From: Haloglomus irregulare
GTDB lineage: Archaea > Halobacteriota > Halobacteria > Halobacteriales > Haloarculaceae
Length of the DNA stretch: 64,000 bases
Assembly (NCBI RefSeq): GCF_007421925.1
Contig: NZ_QMDX01000001.1
Span: forward strand, 642,629-706,628
Direction: 5' to 3'
Shown: positions 27,395 to 36,343 of the stretch, piece by piece
Layout: each line of letters starts with the position of its first letter
Numbering within the stretch: position 1 is the stretch's first letter
Notes under the pieces: generated by a model
The model's input: the letters and a program-made list of their open reading frames with translations, nothing else
Database searches by the model: none
What the model was told of the DNA's origin: nothing
Program-made: the position numbers and the translations under genes

Positions 27395-28003
27395 TCAGGG
27401 CACCGAGCGACCGACGACCGCGTGGAACGGGTCCCCGGGGCCGCCCTCCCCGACGCGGTCGATCACCGCCATCCCGCCGGCCCGGATGTACGACGCGACC
27501 AGTTCCTCGCGCTCGGTCATCGACGCCGCCCGCCACGCCCTGACCGCCTTCGTGGGGAACATCCGGTTCGTGAAGCTCACGACGAGCGTCCCGCCGGTAT
27601 CGAGAACGCGGTCGAACTCCGCGAACACCGCCTCGGGATACTGGAGATACTGGACCGAGAGCGCACAGCAGACGGCGTCGAACGACTCGTCCGCGAGCGG
27701 AAGCGTCCGGTCCTCGTTGAGGTTCTGCACGAACCACTCGTCGTACCGGTCGTTCGCGTCCAGTTCCGCCCCGTTGAGGCCGTGGCCGACGACGCGTCCG
27801 AGTTCCGTCTCCGGGAGATGCGACACCCAGCTCCCCATCGCGTCGAACACGCGGTCGCCCGGGTCGAGGACCGTCTCGTACAGGGCCGTCAGTCGCGTCT
27901 GGAACGTCTCGTCGGCATGCGTGACGAACCGCGGCTCGTCGTAGAACCGGTCGTCGGGGCCGTCGTCCAGCTTCTGTCGGTCGACATCCGAGAGGACTGC
28001 CAT
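27395..28003 (-). CDS. SAM-dependent methyltransferase (class I)
   Basis: A 202-aa protein. A GxGxG-like start is degenerate (VFDAMGSWVSHLP), but later motifs are clear: LPLADESFDAVCCALSVQYL (motif II), and VLDTGGTLVVSFTNRMFPTK (motif III). This variant with FTNRMFPTKA is found in short methyltransferases of archaea and plants. The substrate is unknown. Confidence 0.75.
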   Translation of the reverse strand: MAVLSDVDRQKLDDGPDDRFYDEPRFVTHADETFQTRLTALYETVLDPGDRVFDAMGSWVSHLPETELGRVVGHGLNGAELDANDRYDEWFVQNLNEDRTLPLADESFDAVCCALSVQYLQYPEAVFAEFDRVLDTGGTLVVSFTNRMFPTKAVRAWRAASMTEREELVASYIRAGGMAVIDRVGEGGPGDPFHAVVGRSVP

Positions 28004-28103
28004 CGGTATCCTGTAACGGCTGGAGGCACATCAACGCCGCGCGGTGCGAGGCGTCACCACCGTCCCCCGAACACTTACAGTTACTCAGATTCTGGGTAAC
28101 TCC

Positions 28104-29300
28104 ATGACCCTCGATACGGGTGTCGTCCTCGCGGGAGGCGAGGGCCGTCGCCTGCGGCCGCTCACCAGGAACCGGCCCAAGCCGATGCTGCCGGCCGGGA
28201 ACCGGCCCGTCCTCGAGCACGTGCTCGACACGCTGGTCGCCGCGGCCGTCGACCGCATCGTCCTCGTCGTCGGCTACGAACGCGCCCGGGTGCAGGAGCA
28301 CTTCGGGCCGTCGTATCGGGACGTGCCCATCGAGTACGCCGTCCAGGAGAAGGAGCTCGGCAGTGGGCATGCCCTCCTGCAGGCCCGGGAACGGGTCGAG
28401 GGACCGATGCTCGTCCTCAACGGCGACCGGGTCATCGACCCGGGAATCGTCACGGACGTCGCGGACGCGTTCGGCGACCGTGGCGACCCCGCGCTCGCGG
28501 TCATGGAGCATCCGGACGCCGACACGTACGGCGCCGTCCGGTTAGACGGTGACCGCGTGACCGAACTCGTCGAGAAGCCGGCGGCCGGCGAGTACCGACT
28601 CATCAACGCCGGCGTCTACGCGTTCACGCCCGCGATCTTCGACGCACTGGCCGGGACGCCCAAACGCGACGGGGAGCTCGACCTGACGGCGGCCATCTCG
28701 CGACGCATCGAGGACGAAGGGAAGCCGGTCCGGGGTGTCCGTACCGACGAGCTCTGGGCCGATGCCACCTTCCCGTGGGACCTGCTGTACGTCACGCGGG
28801 AGGTGCTCCATACGGACCGCGTCGACGAGCCCGAATCCGAGGACACGCTGTACGTCGCGCCGTCGGCCATCGTCCACCCGGACGCGACGCTCCAGCCGCC
28901 ACTCGTCGTCGGCCCGGACTGCGAGGTGGGGCCGAACGCCGTCGTCGGGCCGGAGACGGCGCTCGGGCGGAACGTCACCGTCGGCGCGAACGCCACCGTC
29001 GAGCGGTCCGTACTGGACGCCGACACCCGCGTCGGCGCCGGCTCCACGCTGGTCGAGTGCGTCACCGGCGAGGACGTGACCCTCGGCGCGAACACGACCG
29101 TCCCCGGCGGGCCAGCCGACGTCGCGCTGGACGACCGCGTCTACCGCGACCGGCGGCTCGGCGCCGTCTTCGCCGACCGCGTGACCGCCCGCGGTGGCGT
29201 CACCGCCGACCCCGGGGCCCTGGTCGGGCCGAACGCCACGCTCGGCACCGGCGTGCTGGTACGGGGCCGTATCGACGAGGACAGCGATGTGGTCCGCTGA
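28104..29300 (+). CDS. GlmU-like bifunctional sugar nucleotidyltransferase
   Basis: A 398-aa protein. The N-terminal ~230 residues are a nucleotidyltransferase (GVVLAGGEGRRLRPLTRNRP; NGDRVIDPG). The C-terminal ~150 residues form a left-handed beta-helix with hexapeptide repeats (VVGPDCEVGPNAVVGPETAL). It overlaps the next gene, glmS (TGATG), so the pair likely makes UDP-N-acetylglucosamine: GlcN-1-P acetylation and UTP transfer here. Whether both activities are kept cannot be judged from sequence alone. I chose ATG 28104, as the residues upstream are not coding-like. Confidence 0.85.
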   Translation: MTLDTGVVLAGGEGRRLRPLTRNRPKPMLPAGNRPVLEHVLDTLVAAAVDRIVLVVGYERARVQEHFGPSYRDVPIEYAVQEKELGSGHALLQARERVEGPMLVLNGDRVIDPGIVTDVADAFGDRGDPALAVMEHPDADTYGAVRLDGDRVTELVEKPAAGEYRLINAGVYAFTPAIFDALAGTPKRDGELDLTAAISRRIEDEGKPVRGVRTDELWADATFPWDLLYVTREVLHTDRVDEPESEDTLYVAPSAIVHPDATLQPPLVVGPDCEVGPNAVVGPETALGRNVTVGANATVERSVLDADTRVGAGSTLVECVTGEDVTLGANTTVPGGPADVALDDRVYRDRRLGAVFADRVTARGGVTADPGALVGPNATLGTGVLVRGRIDEDSDVVR

Positions 29301-31177
29301 TGTGTGGCATCATCGCGTGCGTCGGCCGCGGCGACGACACGCTCGACACGCTCGTCCACGGGCTCTCGAAGCTGGACTACCGGGGCTACGACTCCGCCGG
29401 CGTCGCGCTGACCGGCTCCGGCGACGACACCGTCGAGGTCGTCAAGCGCCAGGGGCAGCTCGATGCGCTGCGGCGCGTCCTCGAGACCGCCAGGGCGGAC
29501 GGGGCCGAGCCCCGCGGCACCGTCGGGATGGCCCACACCCGCTGGAGCACGCACGGTGCGCCCTCGGACGCGAACGCCCATCCGCACACGGACTGCACCG
29601 GGCGGGTGGCCGTCGTCCACAACGGCATCATCGAGAACTATCAGGCGTTGCGCGACGAGCTCGCGGCGAACGGTCACGAGTTCCGCTCCGAGACGGACAC
29701 GGAGGTCATCCCACACCTCATCGAGGAGCTGTTCGACGGGCCTGAGTACGACCCTGCGGACCCGGAGCCGGCCATCCGCGAGGCCGTCGCCCGGCTGGAG
29801 GGGAGCTTCGCGGTCGTCGTCTCGGTCGCCGGCGTGGAGACGCTGTTCGGCGCCCGGCAGGACAACCCGCTCGTGCTGGGGACGTCGCCACGCGACGCCG
29901 GATCAGCGGGCGGTGAGCGCAGCGAGCCGCGAGCCGGCGCGACATACCTCGCCAGTGACGTCCCCGCGTTCCGGGCGTTCACCGACCGCGTCGTCTACCT
30001 GGAGAACGGGGAGTTCGCCCGTATCGACGCCGAGGGCTGGACCGTCACCGGAACGGACGGCGAGGTCGTCCAGACGTCCGTCGAGACGGTCGACTGGGAC
30101 CCCGAGGACACCGGCAAGTCCGGCTACGACCATTTCATGCTGAAGGAGATTCACGAGCAGCCCCGCGCCCTGCGGCAGTGTCTCCAGGGCCGCGTCGACG
30201 AGATGGGTGGTCGCGTCACGCTGGACGTGGACGTGGACCCCGAGCGGGTGCAGTTCGTCGCCTGCGGTACCTCGTATCACGCGGCGCTGTACGGCGCCGA
30301 ACTGTTCCGCCAGGCCGGCGTCCCCGCCCAGGCGTTCCTCGCCAGCGAGTACGCCACCTCGCCGCCGCCGGTCGACGACGCGCTCGTCATCGGGGTCACG
30401 CAGTCCGGCGAGACCGCCGACACGCTGAGCGCGCTCCGGGAGGCACGCTCGCGGGGGGTCCGGACCCTCGCCTGCACGAACACGGTCGGGTCGACCGCCG
30501 CCCGCGAGTGCGACGAGGTGCTCTACATCCGCTCGGGCCCGGAGATCGGCGTCGCTGCCACCAAGACGTTCGCCGCCCAGCAGACCGCGCTCAACGCGCT
30601 CGCGCTCTCGGTCGCCCAGGAGCGCCGACGGGCCGGCGACGTTCGCGACTCGCTGTCCGCCCTCCGGGAGCTCCCGGGCGACGTGCAGGCGGTGCTCGAC
30701 GAGTCGAACGCCGAGGCGCTCGCCGAGGAGTTCGTCGGCGCGCCCTCGTACTTCTTCATCGGCCGCGGCGTCCACTTCCCCGTCGCGCTGGAGGGTGCCC
30801 TGAAGCTGAAGGAGATCTCCTACGGGCACGCCGAGGGGTTCGCCTCCGGCGAGTTGAAACACGGCCCGCTCGCGCTGGTCACGGACGAGACGCCCGTCTT
30901 CGCGGTCGTCACGGGCGACGGGCCGCTCGCGACCAAGACCATCGGGAACGTGAAGGAGGTCGAGTCACGGGACGCACCCGTGGTGGCCGTGACGGACGGA
31001 CGCAGCAAGGTCGAGCGGTACGCGGACCACGTGCTGGAGATCCCCGAGGCGCCGCCCCGGACCGCGGCGGTGCTGGCGAACGTCCAGCTGCAACTGGTGG
31101 CCTACCACGTAGCGGATCGGTTAGGCCGGCCCATCGACAAGCCGCGCAACCTGGCCAAGAGCGTGACGGTGGAGTGA
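29300..31177 (+). CDS. glmS: Glutamine-fructose-6-phosphate aminotransferase
   Basis: A 625-aa enzyme turning fructose-6-P and glutamine into glucosamine-6-P, the first step to UDP-GlcNAc. The N-terminal Cys1 nucleophile is in MCGIIACVG. The glutaminase domain has GMAHTRWSTHG and the signature YRGYDSAG. Two SIS domains follow from ~310 (FVACGTSYHAALYGAELFRQ; ITQSGET-like GVTQSGETADTL), with the C-terminus KPRNLAKSVTVE. At ~195-214 there is an unusual insertion (SAGGERSEPRAG) whose DNA resembles the hairpin-repeat motif gagcg-n-agcgag. It is coupled to the GlmU-like gene. Confidence 0.93.
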   Translation: MCGIIACVGRGDDTLDTLVHGLSKLDYRGYDSAGVALTGSGDDTVEVVKRQGQLDALRRVLETARADGAEPRGTVGMAHTRWSTHGAPSDANAHPHTDCTGRVAVVHNGIIENYQALRDELAANGHEFRSETDTEVIPHLIEELFDGPEYDPADPEPAIREAVARLEGSFAVVVSVAGVETLFGARQDNPLVLGTSPRDAGSAGGERSEPRAGATYLASDVPAFRAFTDRVVYLENGEFARIDAEGWTVTGTDGEVVQTSVETVDWDPEDTGKSGYDHFMLKEIHEQPRALRQCLQGRVDEMGGRVTLDVDVDPERVQFVACGTSYHAALYGAELFRQAGVPAQAFLASEYATSPPPVDDALVIGVTQSGETADTLSALREARSRGVRTLACTNTVGSTAARECDEVLYIRSGPEIGVAATKTFAAQQTALNALALSVAQERRRAGDVRDSLSALRELPGDVQAVLDESNAEALAEEFVGAPSYFFIGRGVHFPVALEGALKLKEISYGHAEGFASGELKHGPLALVTDETPVFAVVTGDGPLATKTIGNVKEVESRDAPVVAVTDGRSKVERYADHVLEIPEAPPRTAAVLANVQLQLVAYHVADRLGRPIDKPRNLAKSVTVE

Positions 31178-31445
31178 GCGGACTGTAGTCCGGACTACAG
31201 CCCGGAGTCGTCAGGCCGAGAATAGAAGCGAGCGAGTACGACCAGCTGTTTCCGAGACACAACCATCCGCCGGAGCGGCCGGCTGACCCATGCCACCGAT
31301 ATTCGGGGTCTGGAACCGCACGGGGCTGAAACTCCTCCGCCGGTCCCAGTCCGCGATACCGGCACGGACCCTGCGGAGTGTCCGTCGCGTTCTCGATTAT
31401 CTGTTCCATGAATGAATTTATTGACTTCGACTGCAAGGTTACGGC

Positions 31446-31970
31446 ATGGACGACGAGGCGCCTGGCGTCGAGGCGTGGAAAAAGCAGACGAGTGCCTTCG
31501 ACAGAGTTCGGTCGGTCGCCGGAACGGTCTCGGGGCCGCAACCGGTGTCGTATATTGCAACCGAGGCCCACGTCGCCGAGAACACCGCGCGCAGCCACCT
31601 CGAGCGTCTCGTCGAGATGAACGTCCTCATGAAACGTGATATTGGCGGGGCAGCGATGTACGAACCCGACCCCCTTCACACGCGGGTTCAGACCCTCCGT
31701 GACCTTCTTGACGAGTACGATCACGACGGCCTCCTCCAGTTGAAGGCCGAGTTGCAGGAGCAGGTGGAGACGTGGGCCCGCGAATACGGTGTCGAATCCC
31801 CGGAAGCCCTCCGCCGCCGGGCTGCCGAGAGCGCCGACGCTGCAGAGACACGGGAGATCCGAGAAACTGCGAACGACTGGGCGCTCCTGCTGTACCGACT
31901 CGATATCGTCGAGCAGGCGATAGAGAACTACACGGCGTACAGTCGAGACTCGCCCGCACCAGCAGGATGA
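31446..31970 (+). CDS. wHTH-coiled-coil regulator (DUF7342-like), module 2
   Basis: A 174-aa protein with the same layout as those at 3222 and 51708. It has a winged helix (VSYIATEAHVAENTARSHLE) with a wing (VLMKRDIGGAAMYEPD), a helical coiled coil (LLQLKAELQEQVETWAREYG) and a C-terminal helix (LLYRLDIVEQAIENY). The stop overlaps the TumE-like ATG (ATGA). A TATA-like atttatt lies about 26 nt upstream of the ATG, suggesting a leaderless transcript. Confidence 0.78.
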   Translation: MDDEAPGVEAWKKQTSAFDRVRSVAGTVSGPQPVSYIATEAHVAENTARSHLERLVEMNVLMKRDIGGAAMYEPDPLHTRVQTLRDLLDEYDHDGLLQLKAELQEQVETWAREYGVESPEALRRRAAESADAAETREIRETANDWALLLYRLDIVEQAIENYTAYSRDSPAPAG

Positions 31971-32407
31971 GCGGTGATGACTCGTCGTACGACGCAGCAG
32001 AAGCGTCGCATCGGGCCCTGCGAGGCATCCAGCGAGAACTGGAACGTCACCCCACCATCTCGACGGTTCGGGGGTTCCCATCGGGTGAGTACACACAGGT
32101 AGGTGCCGAGGTCGCAATCGACCGTCTCGATACCGATGTAACCGAGGGGACGCTCACGGTACGCTGGTTCGCCGGGGGGACCTCGGACGACAGGCCGACG
32201 TTCTCCTTCCACTACAGTGGCGAAAACGGTGACTTCGGGTGGCACCACGAGCCGAATCCACATGTCGACGCGTGGGGTCACTTCCAGGAGCGGGTCAATC
32301 CCGCAGCCTCGTACGACTACGAACCGTACACGTTCTCGTCGGTCAACCCGACGCGAGTCGTCTGGGAGGTGATGTCGGTACTCGTTTCCAGGCTCCAGTC
32401 CGAGTAG
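31967..32407 (+). CDS. TumE-like putative toxin, module 2
   Basis: A 146-aa protein coupled to the upstream HTH gene. The central core FGWHHEPNPHVDAWGHFQE matches the cores in modules 1 and 3. Before it are beta strands (GTLTVRWFAGG; PTFSFHYSGE), and after it a C-terminal helix (RVVWEVMSVLVSRLQSE). I group it with TumE/DUF6516-like toxins by resemblance. The conserved Trp and His suggest a catalytic or metal site, which is inference. Confidence 0.65.
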   Translation: MSGDDSSYDAAEASHRALRGIQRELERHPTISTVRGFPSGEYTQVGAEVAIDRLDTDVTEGTLTVRWFAGGTSDDRPTFSFHYSGENGDFGWHHEPNPHVDAWGHFQERVNPAASYDYEPYTFSSVNPTRVVWEVMSVLVSRLQSE

Positions 32408-32450
32408 GTCGTCGCAGAAACCATTTATCCGCAGTCCACACACGACCGGT

Positions 32451-33386
32451 ATGCACGTCCTCGTCACCGGCGGCTGTGGCTACATCGGCAGCGTCCTGCT
32501 CCCGATACTCCGTGAGGACGACCGCGTCGACCACGTCACCGTCCTCGATTCGCTGGACTCGGGCTCCCCGCGGGCGCTCCGCGGGCAACTCGGCGGCGAC
32601 GACCTCTCGTTCAAGCGCGGCGACGTTCGCGAGTACGGCGACGTGGAGGGCGCGACCCGTGGCGTCGATACGGTCATCCATCTCGCGGCCATCACGGGCG
32701 CCGCGTCGACCCACGACCGCCGCGAGGAGACGTTCGCCGTCAACTACGACGGCACCGAGAACGTGCTCCGCGCGGCCGGGAAGTTGGGCGTCGACAACGT
32801 CGTCTTCGCCTCCTCCTGTAACGTCTACGGCCGGGCCCCCAGCCGGGCGATGGACGAGACGACCGACCCCGACCCTATCAACCCGTACGCGGAGGCCAAA
32901 CTCCAGAGCGAGGCCCTCCTGCAGGAGTACTGTGAGGACCACGACATGGACGGCACCGCCCTGCGGATGGCGACCGTCTACGGCGACGCGCCCGGGGTGC
33001 GGTTCAACCTCGTGGTCAACTACTTCGTCTTCCGGGCGCTGACCGACCGGCCGCTGACAGTGTACGGCGACGGCTCGAACTGGCGGCCGTTCGTCCACGT
33101 CCGGGATTCGGCGCGGGCGTACGCCAGCGCGGCGCTCGAACCAGAGCGCTGGCCACAGCGCGTCTACAACGTCGGCTCGGACGGGGGGAACTACCGCATC
33201 AGCGAGATCGCCGAACTCGTCCGCGAGGCGGTCGGTCCGGTCGATGTGACCTATCTGGAGGACGAGCATCCCGGCCCGTCGTACAACGTGAGCTTCGATC
33301 GGCTTGGGGAGACGGGCTTCGAGACCGAATGGTCGCTTCGGGAGGGCGTCAGGGACATCGCGGCCGCGTTCCGGGGGGAGGGGTGA
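32451..33386 (+). CDS. NAD-dependent epimerase/dehydratase (NDP-sugar)
   Basis: A 311-aa extended SDR enzyme. It has the NAD motif LVTGGCGYIGS, the HLAAITGAAST strand, the catalytic Ser/Tyr/Lys set in FASSCNVYG and NPYAEAKLQSE, and substrate-site VYGDGSNWRPFVHVRD. It would act on a nucleotide sugar; substrate and product (4-epimer, 4,6-dehydro) cannot be told. A TATA box (tttat at 32424) sits about 25 nt upstream. It lies between two toxin-antitoxin modules. Confidence 0.88.
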   Translation: MHVLVTGGCGYIGSVLLPILREDDRVDHVTVLDSLDSGSPRALRGQLGGDDLSFKRGDVREYGDVEGATRGVDTVIHLAAITGAASTHDRREETFAVNYDGTENVLRAAGKLGVDNVVFASSCNVYGRAPSRAMDETTDPDPINPYAEAKLQSEALLQEYCEDHDMDGTALRMATVYGDAPGVRFNLVVNYFVFRALTDRPLTVYGDGSNWRPFVHVRDSARAYASAALEPERWPQRVYNVGSDGGNYRISEIAELVREAVGPVDVTYLEDEHPGPSYNVSFDRLGETGFETEWSLREGVRDIAAAFRGEG

Positions 33387-33421
33387 CGAAGGTTTATACA
33401 CGAAAACGGTCGAATACCAGT

Positions 33422-33703
33422 ATGGTCGACATCGTCCGGACGGAGGGGGTACTCGGAGGGAAGCCCTGTCTCGACGGCCGGCGGATCAGTGTGCTCCGTG
33501 TCGCCGAGCTGGTGCTTAACACCGGCCGGTCGCCGGAGGACGCTGCCGACCAACTCGGTATCTCGCTTGCTGAGGTGCACGCCGCGCTCGCGTACTATTA
33601 CGAACATCCCGAGGAGATGCACGAACTCCGCCGGGAGCGGCGTGACCTCGAAGCGGAGTTGCGGGAAACCGCTCTTTCACCGCCGGACCCGGTCGGCCAG
33701 TGA
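33422..33703 (+). CDS. DUF433 antitoxin (pair with DUF5615), copy 1
   Basis: A 93-aa protein with the DUF433 signature (VRTEGVLGGKPCLDGRRISV; SPEDAADQLGISLAEVHAAL; AYYYEHPEEM) followed by a charged helix. DUF433 proteins bind DNA and neutralise a PIN-like partner. The stop overlaps the GTG of the next gene (GTGA). TATA tttata at 33393-33398 is about 26 nt upstream of the ATG. Confidence 0.88.
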   Translation: MVDIVRTEGVLGGKPCLDGRRISVLRVAELVLNTGRSPEDAADQLGISLAEVHAALAYYYEHPEEMHELRRERRDLEAELRETALSPPDPVGQ

Positions 33704-34038
33704 GCCTTTCGATTCTCGCAGACGAAGTCGTCGAGCGGGTCGTCGTGACCGCCCTGCGTTCGAACGGTTACGACGTTGCGGTCGCCGACGAGCGGTACGG
33801 TGAAGGGACGGTCGACGAGGATCTCCTCCGAGATGCCGCCGAACGGGACGAGGTCGTACTCACCCATGACCGGGATTTCGTTGCTCTCGCCGAGTCATAC
33901 GACCACGCAGGCATCCTGCTGCTCGCCGCACAGTCACCGGATCCGGGGAGCGTCGTCCGTGCCGTCGACCGACTACTGACCGTGTTTACGCGGTCCGAAC
34001 TGGAGAACGAACTCGTCTGGGTCGAGGAGTGGATGTAG
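33700..34038 (+). CDS. DUF5615 PIN-like toxin, copy 1
   Basis: A 112-aa Mut7-C/PIN-like protein. Acidic sites are in LSILADEVVERVVV, TVDEDLLRDAAERDEVVLTH and DRDFVALAE. It is presumed to be an RNase controlled by the coupled DUF433 protein. The first acidic motif reads ADE where the family more often has DE or DN. Complete by length. Confidence 0.85.
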   Translation: MSLSILADEVVERVVVTALRSNGYDVAVADERYGEGTVDEDLLRDAAERDEVVLTHDRDFVALAESYDHAGILLLAAQSPDPGSVVRAVDRLLTVFTRSELENELVWVEEWM

Positions 34039-34118
34039 CACACCGGAACCGTCGACCAGTGTCGGGGGTCCGTGAGTCGCACCGCAATATTATGCTAAAT
34101 CTCTCTAATGCTGGGGAC

Positions 34119-34409
34119 ATGCTCAAAGTCGATTCGAAAGGTCGAATCGTTCTTCCACAGGAGATTCGTGAACGCCTCGGAATCACTCCCGGAACGGAGG
34201 TTGAAACCCGGGAGGAGGACGGGAAGGCGGTCGTGGAGCCGGAGGACGACCCGGAGAAGGTCATCCGGCGAATGGAGGAACTCGTCGCCGAGATTCCCGA
34301 GGAGCGACAGCGGACCTCCTACTACCAACTGAATCCGCAAGTGAAGGACCACATGAATAAAATCCGCAGGCAGGCTGAACAGGCTGGGGCCGGGGATGAT
34401 GAAGAATAA
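34119..34409 (+). CDS. Orphan AbrB-type antitoxin/regulator
   Basis: A 96-aa protein with the AbrB fold at its start (MLKVDSKGRIVLPQEIRERL) and an acidic helical C-terminus (KVIRRMEELVAEIPEERQRT). No toxin gene follows; the next 180 bp to 34592 are empty. An alternative ATG lies at 34092. It may regulate the neighbouring epimerase or be left over from a lost module. Confidence 0.8.
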   Translation: MLKVDSKGRIVLPQEIRERLGITPGTEVETREEDGKAVVEPEDDPEKVIRRMEELVAEIPEERQRTSYYQLNPQVKDHMNKIRRQAEQAGAGDDEE

Positions 34410-34592
34410 GAGACCATATCTGGCCGATGTCGGCATGCCGTCACCGACTCGTTCGGACGCCGGTCGATAGATAACGCTCTGTCGTGGGTGCAGCGGGCAA
34501 TCATTAAAAAGAGACGCCATCGTACCCTACTAATCCGTCGCCGCCGCCTACCGACCACACGAACTATTGACCACGGCAGCGAGTAACCGGCT

Positions 34593-35567
34593 ATGAGCGA
34601 AGCGCCACACGTCGCCGTCACCGGCGCGGCGGGCTACATCGGGAGCCGCGTCGTCGCGGATATTCGGGAAATCCACCCGGACTGGGACGTAACCGCCATC
34701 GACAACTTCTATCTCGGCGATATCCGGGAGATCGGGGACGTTCCCGTCGAACACGTCGACATCCGGAACCGGGAGCGGCTGGAGGGGACACTCTCGGGAG
34801 CCGATGTGGTGCTCCATCTGGCGGCCATCTCCGGCGTCGACGACTGCGAGGACCGCGCTGACCTCGCGTACGAGGTGAACGTCCGGGGCACGAACAACGT
34901 CGCCTGGTTCTGTCGGAAGACCGGTGCCGCGCTGGCGTTCCCGTTCTCGATGGCCGTCATCGGCGACCCCGACGAGTTCCCCATCACTGCCGAGATGCGG
35001 CGGGACCCGCTGAACTGGTACGGCCGGACGAAGGTGCTCGGCGAGCGGGCCGTCGGGACGATGGCCGAGGACGCGTTCCCGGCCCACCAGTTCATGATCT
35101 CGAACCTCTACGGCGGGCACGAGGTGGGCGGCCGGCAGGTCTCGAAGGGGACCGTCATCAACTTCTTCGTGAGCCGGGCGCTCGCCGGCGAACCGTTGAC
35201 GGTGTACGAGCCCGGCGACCAGGCGCGGAACTTCGTCCACGTCCGGGACGTGGCCCGGGCGTTTCTCCGGAGTGCCGAGGCGCTACTGGACGAGCGCGAG
35301 GCGGGCGAGACCGGCAGCACCGCGTACGAGGTCGCCACGGACGAGGACCCCGGCGTGATGACCATCGCCGAACTCGTCCAGCGGGTCTGCGTCGAGGAGA
35401 GCGGCCTGGAGGTCGACATCGAACTGCTGGAGAACCCACGGGACGAGACGCTCGTCAGCGAGTTCGGCGTCGATACGTCACGGACGCAGGCGGAGCTGGG
35501 CTGGGAGCCCGAGGAGAGCGTGGAGGCGACGGTTCGGGCGTTGATTCGTAAGGGGCTGGACGGCTGA
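34593..35567 (+). CDS. NAD-dependent epimerase/dehydratase (NDP-sugar)
   Basis: A 324-aa SDR enzyme. It shows TGAAGYIGSRVV, HLAAISGVDDCEDRADLAYE, the Ser/Tyr/Lys site in FPFSMAVIGDPDEFP and NWYGRTKVLGE, and EPGDQARNFVHVRDVARAFL. Its catalytic Ser sits in an unusual FSMAVIG rather than SS(S)xVYG context. The nucleotide-sugar substrate is unknown. Confidence 0.87.
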   Translation: MSEAPHVAVTGAAGYIGSRVVADIREIHPDWDVTAIDNFYLGDIREIGDVPVEHVDIRNRERLEGTLSGADVVLHLAAISGVDDCEDRADLAYEVNVRGTNNVAWFCRKTGAALAFPFSMAVIGDPDEFPITAEMRRDPLNWYGRTKVLGERAVGTMAEDAFPAHQFMISNLYGGHEVGGRQVSKGTVINFFVSRALAGEPLTVYEPGDQARNFVHVRDVARAFLRSAEALLDEREAGETGSTAYEVATDEDPGVMTIAELVQRVCVEESGLEVDIELLENPRDETLVSEFGVDTSRTQAELGWEPEESVEATVRALIRKGLDG

Positions 35568-35608
35568 ACGCCCACCTTCCTCGTTTGGACGTTTCGATCG
35601 ATGGTCGT

Positions 35609-36037
35609 TCAGGCGAAGGAGTCGTCCGGAGTGGTTAGACGAGTGACCCCTTCGACAGCATCGAACCCATCATCGAATGAGTAGAGATACTCGATGTCGA
35701 GGCGCTCCATCGCTGCGACAATCACCGCGTCGGTGAGCGAGAACTGGTCGTACTTCCGGAACAGGGAACGGCCACCGCTGAAATCACGCTTCGGCGTGAA
35801 GTGGGGATCGAATCCTCGACTCTCGACGATGGCATCGAGCGTTTCGACAGCGGTCTCATGGCCACTCCGTGCCTGGAGATAGTTCACCACCTCCTCAAGA
35901 GCATCGCTCAGGACGCAGGCAACAGGGAGTGATCCGTCGTCGAACGCGTCAGTAATCGCTTTCCCCCGGTCGTGGTCCTCATCACGAGTGAGACGCGCTG
36001 CGATTAGGACGTTCGCGTCGACCAGTACCCGAGCCAT
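35609..36037 (-). CDS. VapC-type PIN toxin
   Basis: A 142-aa PIN-domain RNase. Acidic residues of the active site are visible in RVLVDANVLIAARLTRDEDH, ALEEVVNYLQ, and QFSLTDAVIVAAMER with SFDDGFDAV. The start overlaps the antitoxin stop (TAATG). Full length, so probably functional. Confidence 0.88.
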   Translation of the reverse strand: MARVLVDANVLIAARLTRDEDHDRGKAITDAFDDGSLPVACVLSDALEEVVNYLQARSGHETAVETLDAIVESRGFDPHFTPKRDFSGGRSLFRKYDQFSLTDAVIVAAMERLDIEYLYSFDDGFDAVEGVTRLTTPDDSFA

Positions 36038-36285
36038 TAGTGGTCCCCAGGAATCAGGTCGTGATCGGCCGCGACGTGAGTTTCCTCACCGGTGTCGACC
36101 GGTTCCAGCTCCGAGAACGCACCGTATCGCTGTTCGACGGCCTCGACCGAGAGCGAACCCGCCTCATCGACTGACCACCGAAGCTTGTCGCCCGGCTCGA
36201 TTCCCGCGATTCGACGAATCGCCGCGGGCACCGTGACGGAGTAGCTATCATTCACCGTCGTCTCCTCCTCCATCCGGTCAGACAT
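36037..36285 (-). CDS. VapB-type AbrB antitoxin
   Basis: An 82-aa protein with DSYSVTVPAAIRRIAGIEPG and DKLRWSVDEAGSLSVEAVE, the AbrB hairpin. A C-terminal acidic tail (EETHVAADHDLIPGDH) would bind the toxin. It is related to the antitoxin at 51281 (shared PGDKLRW core). A later ATG at 36273 is possible. Confidence 0.87.
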   Translation of the reverse strand: MSDRMEEETTVNDSYSVTVPAAIRRIAGIEPGDKLRWSVDEAGSLSVEAVEQRYGAFSELEPVDTGEETHVAADHDLIPGDH

Positions 36286-36343
36286 ACATCACTTTGGACA
36301 GTCCCTCAGAAGTAATTTACCTCCCGATTTACAGGTGCCTGGC

